Part shown: piece after piece, positions 37,136 through 50,285 of the stretch
Position numbering within the stretch: the stretch's first letter is position 1
Layout of the letters: each line of letters starts with the position of its first letter
Source of the DNA: Henckelia pumila
Lineage: Eukaryota > Streptophyta > Magnoliopsida > Lamiales > Gesneriaceae
Length of the DNA: 64,000 nt
Direction: 5' to 3'
NCBI RefSeq assembly: GCF_033568475.1
Contig: NC_133123.1
Span: 140,632,062-140,696,061 of the forward strand
Program-made: the position numbers and the translations under genes
Notes under the pieces: generated by a model
Database searches by the model: none
The model's input: only the letters and a program-made list of their open reading frames with translations
Told to the model about the DNA's origin: nothing

Positions 37136-39309
37136 AGTAGATAATAATATTAGAGAGCTGCTGAAATTTGACCTTTTAAATCTTAAGTACTCGTGCTTAA
37201 CAAAATAGCCACCAAACCCTTTGATATTTATTCTTGCTACTTCGTGGTTTACGAGTTGATTTTAAAGTACAATAGCTATTTAATTTTAGAATCGAATCTA
37301 CTACTAACGTAGATTTTGTACGAATTCCAGATTTGATTATAAAGTTGCCTCCCATCTACAATTACTTGCTTCGCCCCAAAGGCAAAATAAAGTTGAGAAA
37401 AACATTTCATGTTTTGCAAGTAATCTCTGGATTATGTATACACCAGTTAGTATACATTGGGACCATGTAATTAATTAATAGATTTTTGTGCATTGTTTTC
37501 CGTGTTCATTGAATTTTTATTTGAAAAATCGAGAGATTATATCGAAATAATAACGTCAAAGGTTCTTATTTTTTACGAAGTTTTCGAACTGATTCGAATA
37601 ATGGTTTGAGTAATGATAATATAATAATACTATCACATATGGAACAAAGTCTAAATACGGATGCTTGACCATAGCAGTGAAGGAATGGCGATTTCTAATA
37701 TGGAGTCGACGGGATTAGACTAAGAAAATTTCGTTAAAAAAATTTCATAATCATTTTCTTGAGTATTTTCAAAATTTATCCAAGGATAAAAAATTTACAT
37801 TTGAAGCAATACAAATTTGGGAAAAAAATATTTCTTGATTTGAGTAATATTTGTCATATATGTGTGTGTAAATTTGTGTGTCTATACTAGCACGAAATTC
37901 TATGTCCCGTGCTGGACTTGGACATCATGCATAGAACTATAGAAGTGAAGAAATGCGCGTGGCCTTTAAAATACCATTGGAAGTTTCCTCCATCTAACTT
38001 TTAGATTTTATTATATCAGAAATTAATCAATTCGCAGTCTATATGTAAACGCATGTAGTGTCAAAACAAGGAAACTTAATTAATTAAAAATTTCATAGAA
38101 CAATAAATACATCATTTTACTCTATCATCATTTTACCCTATTCGAAATTTCGAATCATCATTTTACTCTATTATCGGTTATAAATAAATAAACGATATTA
38201 TAACGCCGCTTTCGCTTTTATATACTCCTTTCATATTCATATACAGCTTGCTATGTTATTGAGATTTTTTTATTCATGGGTTGATTTTTCTTTTTTCGTG
38301 ATGCATAAAGAATCAATATCTACAACATATTATAAACTGAATAATTATGTAATTAACAACCTCAAGAAAAATGAAATGGGCAATATATTTAATTAAAAGA
38401 AAACTCAAGAATAGCGAAGCCGCCAGAAAAGAATGATACAAAAGTCTTAGGTTGAAGCCATCAATTTGTAAGAACATTGTAGAGTATGAATATGTTTGAA
38501 AAGTGGCAAGTGCCTGATAACTTTTCCATTTATTTTTTAGAATTTTTAAAATTTTCATGATTCGAAACTCTCTAGTAAAGAAATCTTGTAACACCTTTTG
38601 GAATATTCGAATGGATGGAATATGAGATCGTTAAACTATTGGTTATTAGTTTGATTACACCTATCAATATTTTATCGAACAAAGCTTGTCCAATGTAATT
38701 TTATTGAATAATGTAGTTTACAAACTATTATGTTTACTCAGAGATTCACTCAGTATACCAAATAACAGCGGACGTTAACTCGGAGATTCACTCAGAGTAG
38801 CGAGATGCAAGTTTCCACATTATTTTTTTTAAAAAAATTGGAACTTGTTACTTGCACAAGGAATCGGATTCAAGGTGGATATTACTTCTTGGGTTGGGCT
38901 TCAACGTTTAAACATCCCCAACAAAAATCAAAGTTCTTATTGGGCCAGAACTTTGTCAAATAGATAAGTTCCAAATATATACATGCTACATTAAAATCGT
39001 CATTAAACAATGACATTTTATTAATAATAATAATATCTTAATGTACAAAAGCAAGGTTTCTTGCACACAGCAGCACACAAAATATGTACAAATTGGAAGG
39101 AACTTGGCATAAAAAGTTCGAGCCGTTGAACAACGTCCAAAAGCAGAAAACACTAAGCACAAAAGCAGCCCAAACCGCTAATGCATTGTTTTTCAAGTTT
39201 ATTACTGGAACACATGAAAACAGCATCAAAGAAAGAGAATCTCATAATTAACAATGATACAAAAAGAGATACTAGCTTCTGAGATGACACTTACCACTGG
39301 TCGAGAAAC
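37134..39309. other. Intergenic, no gene seen
   Basis: About 2.2 kb of AT-rich DNA. The final 300 bases probably include the 3' untranslated region of the minus-strand MAP kinase. The phrase 'ggagattcactcag' is repeated near 38740 and 38781. Confidence 0.35.
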
Positions 39310-41366
39310 TCAAGGTTGCATGCTGAACTCCATATTGACTGCGGCAGCATCAGGATGGTAGTGCAGAATTTCTCTCCACATCATTTCCCTGATCATCTCT
39401 TCCCCTAAATCTTCATCCGTGTCGAGATTGATTGGGACCTGAGCTGGAGGATCACATTTTGGGTCATACAACGGAGACATGTACGGGTGTTGAAGGGCTT
39501 CGGTTACACCTATTCTTTTTGAAGGGTCAAACACGAGCATCTTCTGCAAAAGATCAATTGCTAGAGGATGGGCATGAGGATAAAGGCGAGGAAATGGGGT
39601 TCCCATGGAGTATGGAAGAGTTTTAATGTACTTTTTCGCCTTTGGATTGTCTATGAATTCAAGATTGTCTTCCCTTTGACTACCGAGGATGTTGATGATT
39701 AATTTAAGCTGATTGAGACACTCTGTGCCCGGAAAAACAGGTTTTCTTCCAAGAAGTTCTGCAAAGATACAACCGACGGACCATACATCAATTGATGTGC
39801 CATAGTTGTCACAGCAGAGGAGGAGCTCTGGGGCCCGGTACCAGCGAGTGACCACATATTCTGTCATAAATTGACCTTTGCTGCTGTTTGTACGTGCAAG
39901 CCCGAAATCACATATTTTGAGATCACAATTTGCATTAATGAGAAGGTTCCCCGGCTTCAAATCGCGATGAAGAATGTTTGCGGAGTGTAGATACTTCAGA
40001 CCTCTTAGCAACTGCAGATTTGCATTATAGCGAATAAAAGTTAAATTATTAAGGATTAGAGGGGTTTTCTTCAGTTTGAACACATATCAAGTCCAATTAC
40101 CGCGTACCGTGCAAATAACAAAGTCATCAAAGAGCAATCATGCATCTTTTCTCTTACACGAGTTTATTTTTCTTATACTTCAAATTTTCCACAGACCAGC
40201 GTGATTTCTTTCATGAATTTGATATAGTTGATTAAATATTCATGATTGCCAATGACACGAAATGACAAAATTCATCAAAATAATACAAATGATGTCCACG
40301 AGAATTCTAAACCACTAAGATAGTGTTTGAGAGAGCTTCTTAGAAGTACTTTTCAGCTTTTTATTAACAAAATTTCACAAAATTTTAAACTTTTGTTAAC
40401 GAACAAGCTGATAAGAAGCTCTCCCAAACACTACCTAAATGATGGATAAAATGGTCCTCATAATTGAGCTGGAAATTTTTTGAGAAAACTGAAAATCCCA
40501 CTCATGACATCCAGAAACCTAGGCTTCAATGTTTTCAATCTGCATTCTTCTGAACAACAAATATAAAAAGCACGAGCTACAGCATGATTCATTAACAGTC
40601 CAACAATGTGGTGATACCGTTAGACTTATCTAACTATTAGTGGTGCCTTTCACAATACATCATCAATGGTTCACATGCACACCAGTGTAGTTTGGAAACA
40701 TGTCGGTACGCTACAACGGAATCAAGCATAGCCTCCTGAGAATAAAATATTATAAACTCGCAAAGATCTAGGTGATTAAATAATTTTGCCTAATTTTAGA
40801 ATGTTATAGCTTGCCCATTCTTCAATTAACTATTCCATAGGACTTCAAGAGCAAGGGACGGAAAAGGAATAAACAAATAAGTCGGAAAATAAGATACACT
40901 CACGTCACAAACAAACCCTTGAGACATGGATGATGAAAAGTACCTGGAAGAGGAAATACTGGCAATGGTCGTTTGTAAGTGTCTGAGAGGACTTAATAAT
41001 CTGGTGTAAATCAGTATCCATGAGTTCATATACCAAGTAGACATCCTTGAAGCTTCCCTTGTGTATAGGAAGCATGACATCTTTGAGAGCTATCACATTT
41101 TCATGTCTAAGATGCCGCAGAAGCTTCAGTTCACGCAAGGTTCTCAGTGCATCAATACGATTTTCAAAGGCGTTGTGTATCTTTTTTATTGCAACCTTCT
41201 CATTTGTTTCCCTGTTGACAGAAGAACACACGATACCATATGCTCCTCGACCGATAGGCTTGATTGGCACGTATTTTGTATCAATCTCAAATAGTGTTTG
41301 CCACATTGAGTAATAATGTTTTCCTCGAGATCTAACCCCATTTGGAGGTTCGACGGGAGTTGCCAT
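39310..41366 (-). CDS. Group C mitogen-activated protein kinase (MPK1/MPK2-type)
   Basis: Two coding exons, 40944-41366 and 39310-40011 on the minus strand, give 374 aa. Kinase landmarks are complete: the glycine loop [15 protein letters not shown] (catalytic Lys), HRDLKPGN (about 156-163), DFG (176-178), activation motif TEY (191-193) and the RWYRAPE loop. TEY with [24 protein letters not shown] and [28 protein letters not shown] marks group C. The activation loop [14 protein letters not shown] and the tail [19 protein letters not shown] are closer to Arabidopsis MPK1/MPK2 than to MPK7. These kinases act below MKK3 in stress and ABA signalling. The ATG of [10 protein letters not shown] is the family start; an AG acceptor six bases upstream suggests an intron in the 5' leader. 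The 932-bp coding intron carries a MITE. Confidence 0.96.
40321..40433. mobile_element. 113-bp hAT-like MITE in the MAP kinase intron
   Basis: The terminal inverted repeats are 22 bp with one mismatch (TAGTGTTTGAGAGAGCTT at the left, AGCTCTCCCAAACACTA at the right). The interior is AT-rich and non-coding. It shares its end with the elements at 7411 and 35005. A weak CTAA match flanks both sides, but no full 8-bp duplication is visible. Confidence 0.75.
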
Positions 41367-43376
41367 GCTACTGAAAGCATTACAGAAAGGTAGAGTTAAA
41401 CAAACTGAATACACACATCATTCTCCTGAATACTCTCTCAAGCAACCTACACTTCCCACCAGATCCTTGCTTACATTTCTATACAGCTCTTGCCACAAGA
41501 ATTCGGATCCATGCCACGTGTAATTACGCGTGGCATGCATCCGAACTAATGCAACAAATGGTGTGATCAGAAATGCAACAGCATTGCCCTTACTCACACA
41601 ACGAATTATCGCAAGCGGCTACGGTTTGTATTATTCTAATGATGTGTGGGGATACAAGTGTCACAAGAGGTGAGTTACCATACAAGCCACGGGCTCTTCC
41701 CAAAAATACAAATCCATGATGAAGAATCACAAATGAAATCCCTAAAAGGAAATGCTTGACAAGGAATAATCTCAAATACTTACAAGAAGATAACATCAAG
41801 ATTCAATTCCACTGATTTTATTAGCTACACGAGGACAGAAACAGCCGTCAACTCCTCGTCTTACATATTTGTTACATAATTATAAGACATTAAATTGTTC
41901 AAGACATGGTATAAAGATAAACTAGATAGAATTTTTTTAAAAAGAAGAAACTGTGTTATTTCCTTAATTAATTACTACACTGAAAAACAAAAATTCAACT
42001 ATACATAAACAATGGCAGGCCAATTAAGTGAAGTAATGCATGAAGCACCAAATTCTATGAAACTTCAAACCAAGTAAACAAAAACAGAACTTTGGGATAA
42101 AGACATACTTCTGCACTGAAATTTTCCAGAAATTCCCTCAAAAATCGCAACAGACAGCAGAATTCTTCATTTCTCCATCATCCCATTTCACCTTCATCTC
42201 AACTCCACCACCGATTGCTCCCATAAATCCCCGTGTTATCCTCAGATTCTTCACCTATATCACTCAATTGAGCCAAAGTTTCAAAAAACTGATTCGCTTG
42301 GAGCTGAAATTCAGCTGAACTACCTTCAAGTCCACTGAATCGGATCAGGAGGATCTTCAGCAATTAATTACCTCACATCTCCCTTGATTTTTCAGTGTAA
42401 CTAATAAAATTATAATATTAATATATAGGGAAAATGAAAGATATTTGACAGTAAATTTTATGATTCGTTATGTGGTCTAAATCAAAGCGACGTAGAGTGA
42501 CGAAGTAAACTCTTCTTTTTTCTTTTTCTTTTTCCCCGTCTTTATTAAATCCATTTTAATGTGGAGTTGTTGACCATTAAATCTCTTTGTACTTCGTAAA
42601 AATTATTTTTGTAAGCAATTATGATCTAATCAACTTTTTAAAAATATCTTTTTCTCATTAATATCAACTTGCCCCTTCTTTTAAAAGAAGGTGTCTAGTT
42701 TTATCTTGATTTGTGTTCAAAACAACCAAACTGTAAAATTTTAAAAAAATTAGTTTTTTTTTTTACATTTAAAAAACTAACAAAAGTTGGGTGTAAATTT
42801 TTTTTTTGAATTTTAGGTTATCACATTTTTTATCGAATTTTTTTATAAAATAATTGAAACCAAATCAGCTTATCAAACCGAAATTTTGAATTTAATCTGT
42901 TTGATCAATTATTTCCATTTAATCGGGGTCTTCCTAATACTCCATTTTGCAATTATCATTATCTTTTTATCATAAAAATTTTCTCAGGTCAATTTATTCG
43001 ATCTGATCAATAAAAATATTACTTTTTATTTTTTACATAAATCAACTCATATCACGAATATAAATTAGTGAAATCGAAAAACTATTCTAAAATTTATTCT
43101 TTTTTTTTTTACAAAAAAGTGATACGAGCTTTCTTGTTTCATTTCAGAAGGGTATGAATGTAAATAAAATATTTATTATTTACCCTGGCAAGGCGACGCG
43201 ATTTTCAAAAATTCTCTCACACAGTGGCGCACACACATGCAAACCCGCAATTAAATTAAGAATCAATCACATTCACAGATCGATCTCCTTTGATTGCCAT
43301 CATTCTCACCATGTTTGATTACGCTGTTCCCATTTTTCTCTGATTAGTGGAATTTTTGAAGGTCAGTGGACTGGGC
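41367..43376. other. Divergent region between MAP kinase and GAUT1-like gene
   Basis: Two promoters lie here, pointing away from each other. The kinase leader probably has an untranslated exon near 42100-42400 joined to the acceptor just before the ATG. The GAUT leader probably lies within 43200-43376. No other gene is seen. Confidence 0.4.
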
Positions 43377-46300
43377 ATGACGATTCGGGGAGGATTATTA
43401 TCTGGTGCGGGAATCCAAAGGAACAAGGCAATTGGATCTCGCTTCCCTGTTGTCCTCGTCTTAATCTTCTCTCTTCTTGCTTTCTCCATCTTATTCTTAG
43501 GCCGTGGCCTCTTCGCCCCTGCTTCCGGTGGTGGGTTTCTGTTTTCTATGATGACTGATTTATGCTTCTTTTTTTTGGGGTTTGAAAGTTGAGATTTAAG
43601 GCATCTGTTGGATTGTTGTAATGCTGGGCTTGATGCGAGTGGTTGGTGGGTCACTCGTTGGGGAACGTTAAATTCTGTAGAATTTGATTTGGTGAAATTT
43701 TTTGTCATTCCGAGTCGACATTTGGTTCAAAATCCGGGGTGATTCTATTTTGTCACTTAGTTGGAAACTTTGGTGACGATAGCTAGGAAAATTGCTCAAT
43801 TAAATAATGTTTGTTGACATCTGGAAAACTTATTGTTTTTCGTGAATAACTGATTTGCTAAAGTTTGATGCATTGTGGGAAACAGTTTGCGGGTTTAGTG
43901 AATCGTCCTTTCATTGTCTTGTCTTTTGGACGGGAAATTTGTTTCAAGTTGTGGTGGGACAGCTGAAAGTGTAGGCTATAGTTGTAAATTGTATTGCTTG
44001 TTCAGAAGCAGCACTAAGCTTCATTGCAAAAAAATACAGAACGTCATGCACTGAATTACTGATTTTATAGATAGGAAAAATCGAGGATCGAAATTTTCTT
44101 AGTTGCAGTTAGTTCGAAAAGCTTGTTTTCAGGTAGAGGAGGATCTTGATAGTGCTGATGATGAAACCTTTCAAGTAATCTATTAAGAGATCAGATCAAA
44201 TATTCTCAATATTGAATTATCTTACTTCAAAGAAAAGTAAATTTGGGATGAGCCAGTTCTCACTTGAAGACCTGGAGGATGGACAAGCTTTGACATTTTT
44301 AATTGCTTTCTGTTTGCACACATGAATTTGCACTTGTCACTTGGGTGTTTATCAACTCTCTGTGTTTACAGTTGACTGAAACTTGTATCTGATGTTCTGC
44401 AGGCGAAGATGACTTCTCAATGGATTCTAGTGGACTGGTACAGGATCATAATTGGAGACAGAGACTTGCTTCACAGCATCTTAAATCTCTCTTCTCAAAA
44501 GAGGCAAGTTTTTATTTGGTGAATGTGTTCTGAAAGCAAATAATGTATTATGCTTCGTCGGTGGTTGATAATTTCCGCATTGTTTTAGGTAATGGATGTC
44601 ATTAAAGCCAGCACTCATGATTTAGGACCCTTGAGTGTAGATTTTTTCAGAAAGAATAACATGTCCGCTTCATGGAAATTTGGGCTTGAAACTGCTACTG
44701 ATAACAATGTCACTTTTGCTGAGGTCAGGATGAGCATAAACATCTTGCTCCTGTTACTTTTCTGTGGTTGAAAAACATGTTATCATTTGAAAGATGTTTA
44801 TGCCTTTTTCTTTATAATTTTGTGATGTAAGTCGACTGGATTGGCTTCAAATACAAGGCAAGAAACATCTGGAGGCAAACAGGAATACATTTCAAATGGT
44901 AGTAACTTTCTAGAAATACTCTTGATGCAATACTTCATTTTGTTTTGTATAAATATGAAATAATTGACTTGGCACATATTATTTTATGCAGAGGTTCATT
45001 CTCGTCCTATGGAAACTCCTGCTATGCTAGTCAGAAGGGTAAGCTCCAGGATTCACTTTTGGATGATAGTGCTATGGATACTTGTACTATTGTTACTTTT
45101 TTTTATTGAAATCGATTTTTGTTTCCTTTTATTGAGAGAACAAGAAAATGTATCTCCCTCTAAATTTGCACTTCTCCATTTGGAAATTGTCTGCCATGGG
45201 ATCATCTTGAGTTATAGGCTTGTTTATGAAATCAAAATGCAGCAACTGAGAGAGAAAAGACAAGAAAAGCGTGCTGCTGATTTGGTAAAGCAAGACGATG
45301 AAGTGACTGTAAAGCTTGAAAATGCGGCTATTGAACATTCAAATTCAGTTGATTCTGCAGTTTTAGGGAAGTATAGCATATGGAGGAAAGAAAACGAGAA
45401 TGAAAATTCTGATTCAAATGTGCGCTTGATACGAGATCAAATGATAATGGCAAGGGTCTATTTAAGTCTTGCAAGGATGAAGAACAAGACTGACTTGGCC
45501 AATGAGTTACAGAACCGTCTCAAGGAAAGTCAGCGTTCATTGGGAGATGCAACTGCTGATTCTGAATTACAACGCAGGTAAGATGCACGACTATTTCCTT
45601 ATACAATGTCTCAAACTCTAGCTTATTCTCCAAGTTGTCTACACGTATTTACATACGACAGTGCACCTGAAAAAATTAAAGCTATGGGCCAAGTCCTTGC
45701 TAAAGCCAGGGAGCAATTGTATGATTGCAAGCTTGTTACTGGAAAGCTAAGAGCCATGCTGCAGTCTGCAGATGAGCAAGTTCGGATTCTGAAAAAGCAA
45801 AGCACATTCCTGAGCCAAATAGCAGCAAAGACAATCCCTAATGGACTTCACTGTTTGTCAATGCGCTTGACAATTGATTACTACCTCCTTCCACAAGAAA
45901 AAAGAAAGTTCCCGCAGAGTGAAAATCTGGAAAATCCCAGTCTTAACCATTATGCACTTTTTTCTGACAATGTTCTTGCTGTTTCTGTGGTTGTTAATTC
46001 AACCATCATGAATGCCAAGGTGTGTAATTTACTCCTTTTTTTTTCCTCTTTGTTCTTTCAAATTTTTTTCTTGACAGTACAAAACTTGTTGCTGGATTGA
46101 TTACAACGTTTTTAAAGAAAAATTATGCAACCTTTATAGTTTATTCTTCATTCTTTGTAACTTTTGTCTCTCTGAGTTGTTCTCAAATTATTGATTCATT
46201 ATTTTGGCTTTATGCATGGTGCTTGTATGATGTGCAGGAGCCTGAGAAGCATGTTTTCCATCTGGTTACTGATAAGCTAAACTTTGGAGCAATGAATATG

Positions 46301-47546
46301 TGGTTTCTCTTGAACCCGCCTGGTAAAGCTACCATCCATGTCGAAAACGTAGATGAATTCAAGTGGCTCAACTCTTCCTATTGCCCCGTTTTACGTCAAT
46401 TGGAGTCTGCCGCCATGAAAGAGTACTACTTCAAGGCTGCTCATCCGACCACACTTTCTGCTGGTTCTTCGAACCTAAAATACAGGAATCCGAAGTACCT
46501 GTCCATGCTTAACCACCTCAGGTTTTATCTCCCACAGGTTTATCCCAAGTTGGATAAAATTCTTTTCCTCGATGATGACATTGTTGTTCAGAAAGACTTG
46601 ACTGGATTGTGGGAAGTAAATCTTCATGGAAAAGTTAATGGTGCAGTTGAAACCTGTGGTGAGAGCTTTCATCGGTTTGATAAGTACCTAAACTTTTCCA
46701 ATCCTCATATAGCAAAAAGTTTTGATCCGAATGCTTGTGGGTGGGCATACGGAATGAACATGTTCGATCTCATAGAGTGGAAGAACAAGGATATAACTGG
46801 CATATACCACAAATGGCAGAATATGGTAATTTATTGTGTTATTCCTTTTTTCGTTTTACAACTTTGCTTCGTTTCTTATGTTGCATCGTATATTTTGAAG
46901 CTATATAAATATAACATTATTTATTTATTTATTTTATTTTATTTTATTTTATTTTTTTACGTATAAATATACCACTTTGAATTGTGAATTTCTTTTTGTA
47001 CTCTTTATTTTCTACTTTATTACCCCACCATTAATTAATCATATTGTGTGTTAATTAATATTTTCAATCAAATATCTCTTCTCTATTATGTATTAGATAT
47101 TAATAAACATATATCTAATTATAATTATAATTTTTTTCACGTGCATCGCACCTTCTCTTTCTTAGTGTGTAAAAAAAACTTCAGTGCTGTCTTTCATTAC
47201 AATTACTTCCTGTTCACAAATGTTCTCAATTCCATCTTTTGTTTTCTCCCCTTTTCTTTGTTTGCCTCAGAATGAAGACAGGGTCCTTTGGAAGCTAGGG
47301 ACACTGCCTCCAGGTCTGATTACTTTTTATGGGCTTACTCATCCACTTGAAAAGTCGTGGCATGTTCTTGGTTTGGGTTATAATCCAAGCATTGATCGGT
47401 CAGAAATTGAGAATGCAGCTGTTGTACATTACAATGGGAATATGAAACCGTGGCTTGAGTTGGCAATGAATAGGTACAGGCCATATTGGACCAAGTACAT
47501 AAAATATGATCATCCTTACGTACGCAACTGCAAAATAAGTGAATGA
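43377..47546 (+). CDS. GAUT1: Galacturonosyltransferase (homogalacturonan synthase)
   Basis: Nine exons join in frame: 43377-43530, 44403-44503, 44589-44723, 44832-44898, 44992-45038, 45243-45577, 45662-46019, 46238-46825 and 47271-47546. They give 686 aa, close to Arabidopsis GAUT1 (673). A type II membrane anchor lies at about 23-41. The stem (QLREKRQEKRAADLV...SVDSAVLGKYSIWR) is the GAUT1 stem type. The GT8 catalytic domain has LFLDDDIVVQ (DDD near 511-513), the donor/metal site HYNGNMKPW, and GWAYGMNMFDL. GAUT1 adds alpha-1,4-galacturonic acid from UDP-GalA to pectin in the Golgi, held there by GAUT7. The intron after exon 2 is GC-AG with the consensus GAG|GCAAGT. The exon 1 donor is ambiguous by 3 bp. 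The short exons 4 and 5 fall in the variable stem and are less certain. Confidence 0.95.
46918..46957. repeat. (TTTTA)n run in GAUT1-like intron 8
   Basis: Tandem TTATT/TTTTA units of 4-5 bp, about eight copies. Confidence 0.8.
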
Positions 47547-48735
47547 CTGAGTTACATAGTCGAGGGGCTGACATTGCTTATTAATGGTCTTCTCTGAGCC
47601 ATATGGAGTGGTGAGTAATGAAGACCTCTGACTGGCTAAATACAGAAAGCTATCAATCAAGATGAGTTCCTTTCGCCCATTTTTACATCCTCATTCTTCT
47701 ATGTGATTCCATTAATTTTGTTAAATCATGTTTTCTATGAACTGGATATGATGTCCCATAACTGATTCATTTTGTGATCACATTATCTGTGGAGATGATA
47801 TTCTTTGAACCATAGCCTAAGCCATTGGTGATGTAATTCTTGTCAAACTTTCTACATTCAGAAACTCTGCCTCCAGTGGGAGCATACATCATCCAACCCT
47901 TGAACAAAAAATATTTCAATTCTCTTAAGGTTATTCTAGGTATCAAGTTTATGACATTAACAAATTCTTTGGCAACTGTAGCACAGTTTCTTTGAAGAAC
48001 TTTTATGTACCGATTCTCGGTGGAGTGTTCAGCACTCGATGATCTATTTTCCTATGTACTCGCAACTTTCGGACTTCTGAGGCTGTGATTTTCTTTATAT
48101 ATCTCATTGAATTCAGGGGTGTGTATGTTTAGTTCTCCTTTTTTATGGCCAGTGTCGGAATATTTACAATAAAAATTGAATTTACAGTAATAATCATGTT
48201 GAGATGTAGAAAATTGGAAACGGCAATTGCATATTTATTTACATCAGGGAGCTAAGGTCGAATGACAGGACAAATGAACCTTGGAAGAAGCCCAAAATTT
48301 TAAATGAACCTTGGAAGAAGCCCAAAATTTTATATTTCGAATCAATAATCGATCATTTATCTAAATATTTATGTCAGTTGCATGTAAAATTATAAAATGT
48401 ATTTATTAGAGAGACCAATATAAATAGCCGAATGCTGGATGATAAATGTTGTGCGGCTGTGATGTTATTGCAAACGGGGACTTGAAAGTTGAATCTTGAG
48501 ACTAATGACCCCTTATCCAGAGTATGAAATAATATTGTTGTACACGTACATGGTATTCACAACCAGTTAAGTACAGTCCAAACATTCCATTTCAATGGTA
48601 AATAATTTCCATGATTTTATTTTATATATTTTAATAAATTAATAAATTATTTAGTCCTTGGTCTCAAGGTATATATATATATGTACATGTATTAGAGAAT
48701 ATTATCTTTTTCTTATCTCCATTTATATATATTAA

Positions 48736-48772
<37 letters not shown>

Positions 48773-50285
48773 GACAGAGAAAAAGAAAAAAAAAAAGGGG
48801 AAGAAAAAAAAAAGAAAAGAAGAAGAAACACAACAACAATCCCCGCATGAAATATCTAATGCCGGCAGGACATAAATGCCTTAATTTTTTTTTTATTTTG
48901 TTCCATTAACAAAATTAAAATTTGTATGTTCTTTAAATTTAAATGGGCTCGAACAAGTTGATTCGCTTTTAATGAAAATTTCGTTTCTTGAACATAAGGA
49001 CCATTATTTTAATGATTGCTTGAAAATGAAACTACAATAGTATCTTTATAAATTAATATCTCTGAAATTATTCAAAGTGTGATTAAAAAGGATATTATCT
49101 AGCAAGTAATAATTATAAATTTTAATACTAATTCATGTGAACTTTATTACCTTTTCCACAGAAAATAATTTGTACTAACAAATTAAAATTTTAAAATATT
49201 TGCGAATTATTAAAATAATCGGGCTACAAACAAATAAAGCATATCATTTGATTTTATTGTCAACTGAAATCATGTGATATGAAATCCTATATGTAAGGTA
49301 ATAAATCAATTTAAAATCTTAATATTATTATTAAAAAAATTGTGAAATCTAAATAAAGAAAAGAAATTAAGAAATATCTCCAGCGCACTTCACTGAGCCA
49401 AAATATTTGTGATCGATTTCTCAAGCTCGATATTTTTTCTTTATCTACTCTCTCTTCAGACTTCAGTCATCAACTGTCCATTCCTTCCCCAGTTTTCTTT
49501 TCCTTTCCCTTTATTTTTCCTTTGCTCTTACTATTTTTAGAGCCCAGATCAATTTTATCTTGTTCCCGATTCCATGAAATTCTCACAGTTTTGAAGTCTG
49601 TAGGAATTAAGCTGCGGATTTTGGTGGGTTTTCTGTTGATTGCCGAAACTTGAAGATCATTTTTATTTTCGAGGTGTGTATATATATATATATATATAAA
49701 GAAATTTTTTTTGGATGTTGAAAAATGAAATGAAGCTAAACCTTGAGTATGGAGAAGATAAACTGCGAGATTTTATGGTCTGAATACGTGGTTAACGTGT
49801 AAAATCGAACGATGATTCCGTTAAAATATGTGTTTTGACTTGTAAAGCTTTGAGAGTGTGTTCAATCGATCTCGGTTTTATTTCTGTTGTGTAAAGAAAA
49901 TTTAAAGATTGCTACTGATTCATTGTCTGTTGTATATTATGGTTGATAAATCATAGCTTAATTTGAGGATAATAATTATTAGATTCTTGATATATGACAA
50001 GAAATTTATGACGAAATTGAATTTTTCCTATCTAGTCAACGTTGAGCTCTCTCTTGAAATTTTCACTTAAACAAGTTTCGGAATTACTGAACCTTGGAAT
50101 GAAGATTCGGGTATCTGACTGTATGTTGTATCATGATTATCCAGCTGGATTTTAACTATCATTCAAAGATGACAAACTGGTGAATTATATTCAAGTCTCT
50201 GTTCATTTGTTTGATATTAACATTCAGGCTTATAAAAATTTGACATTTACTGTATATTGTTCTGATGCATTTGAAAGGATTCTAG
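47547..50285. other. Intergenic and BBD gene leader region
   Basis: The first several hundred bases are the GAUT 3' flank. An exact 30-bp tandem duplication lies at 48272-48331, a (TA)n run at about 48742-48768, and a purine-rich A/G tract at 48769-48830. From about 49440 a leader exon of the BBD gene is likely: a donor GAG|GTGTGT near 49672 pairs with the acceptor TTCTAG directly before the ATG at 50286. Confidence 0.4.
48272..48331. repeat. Exact 30-bp tandem duplication
   Basis: Two adjacent identical copies begin AAATGAACCTTGGAAGAAGC. The perfect match implies a recent slip or duplication. Confidence 0.95.

Noticed and set aside
38313-39229. Hydrophobic open frames on the minus strand
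   Set aside because: Runs of Phe, Leu and Ile arise from AT-rich DNA. No motif, and part overlaps the likely MAP kinase 3' untranslated region.
43319-43708. A 129-residue minus-strand frame over GAUT1-like exon 1
   Set aside because: It is the antisense shadow of the first exon and intron; the plus-strand gene explains the region.
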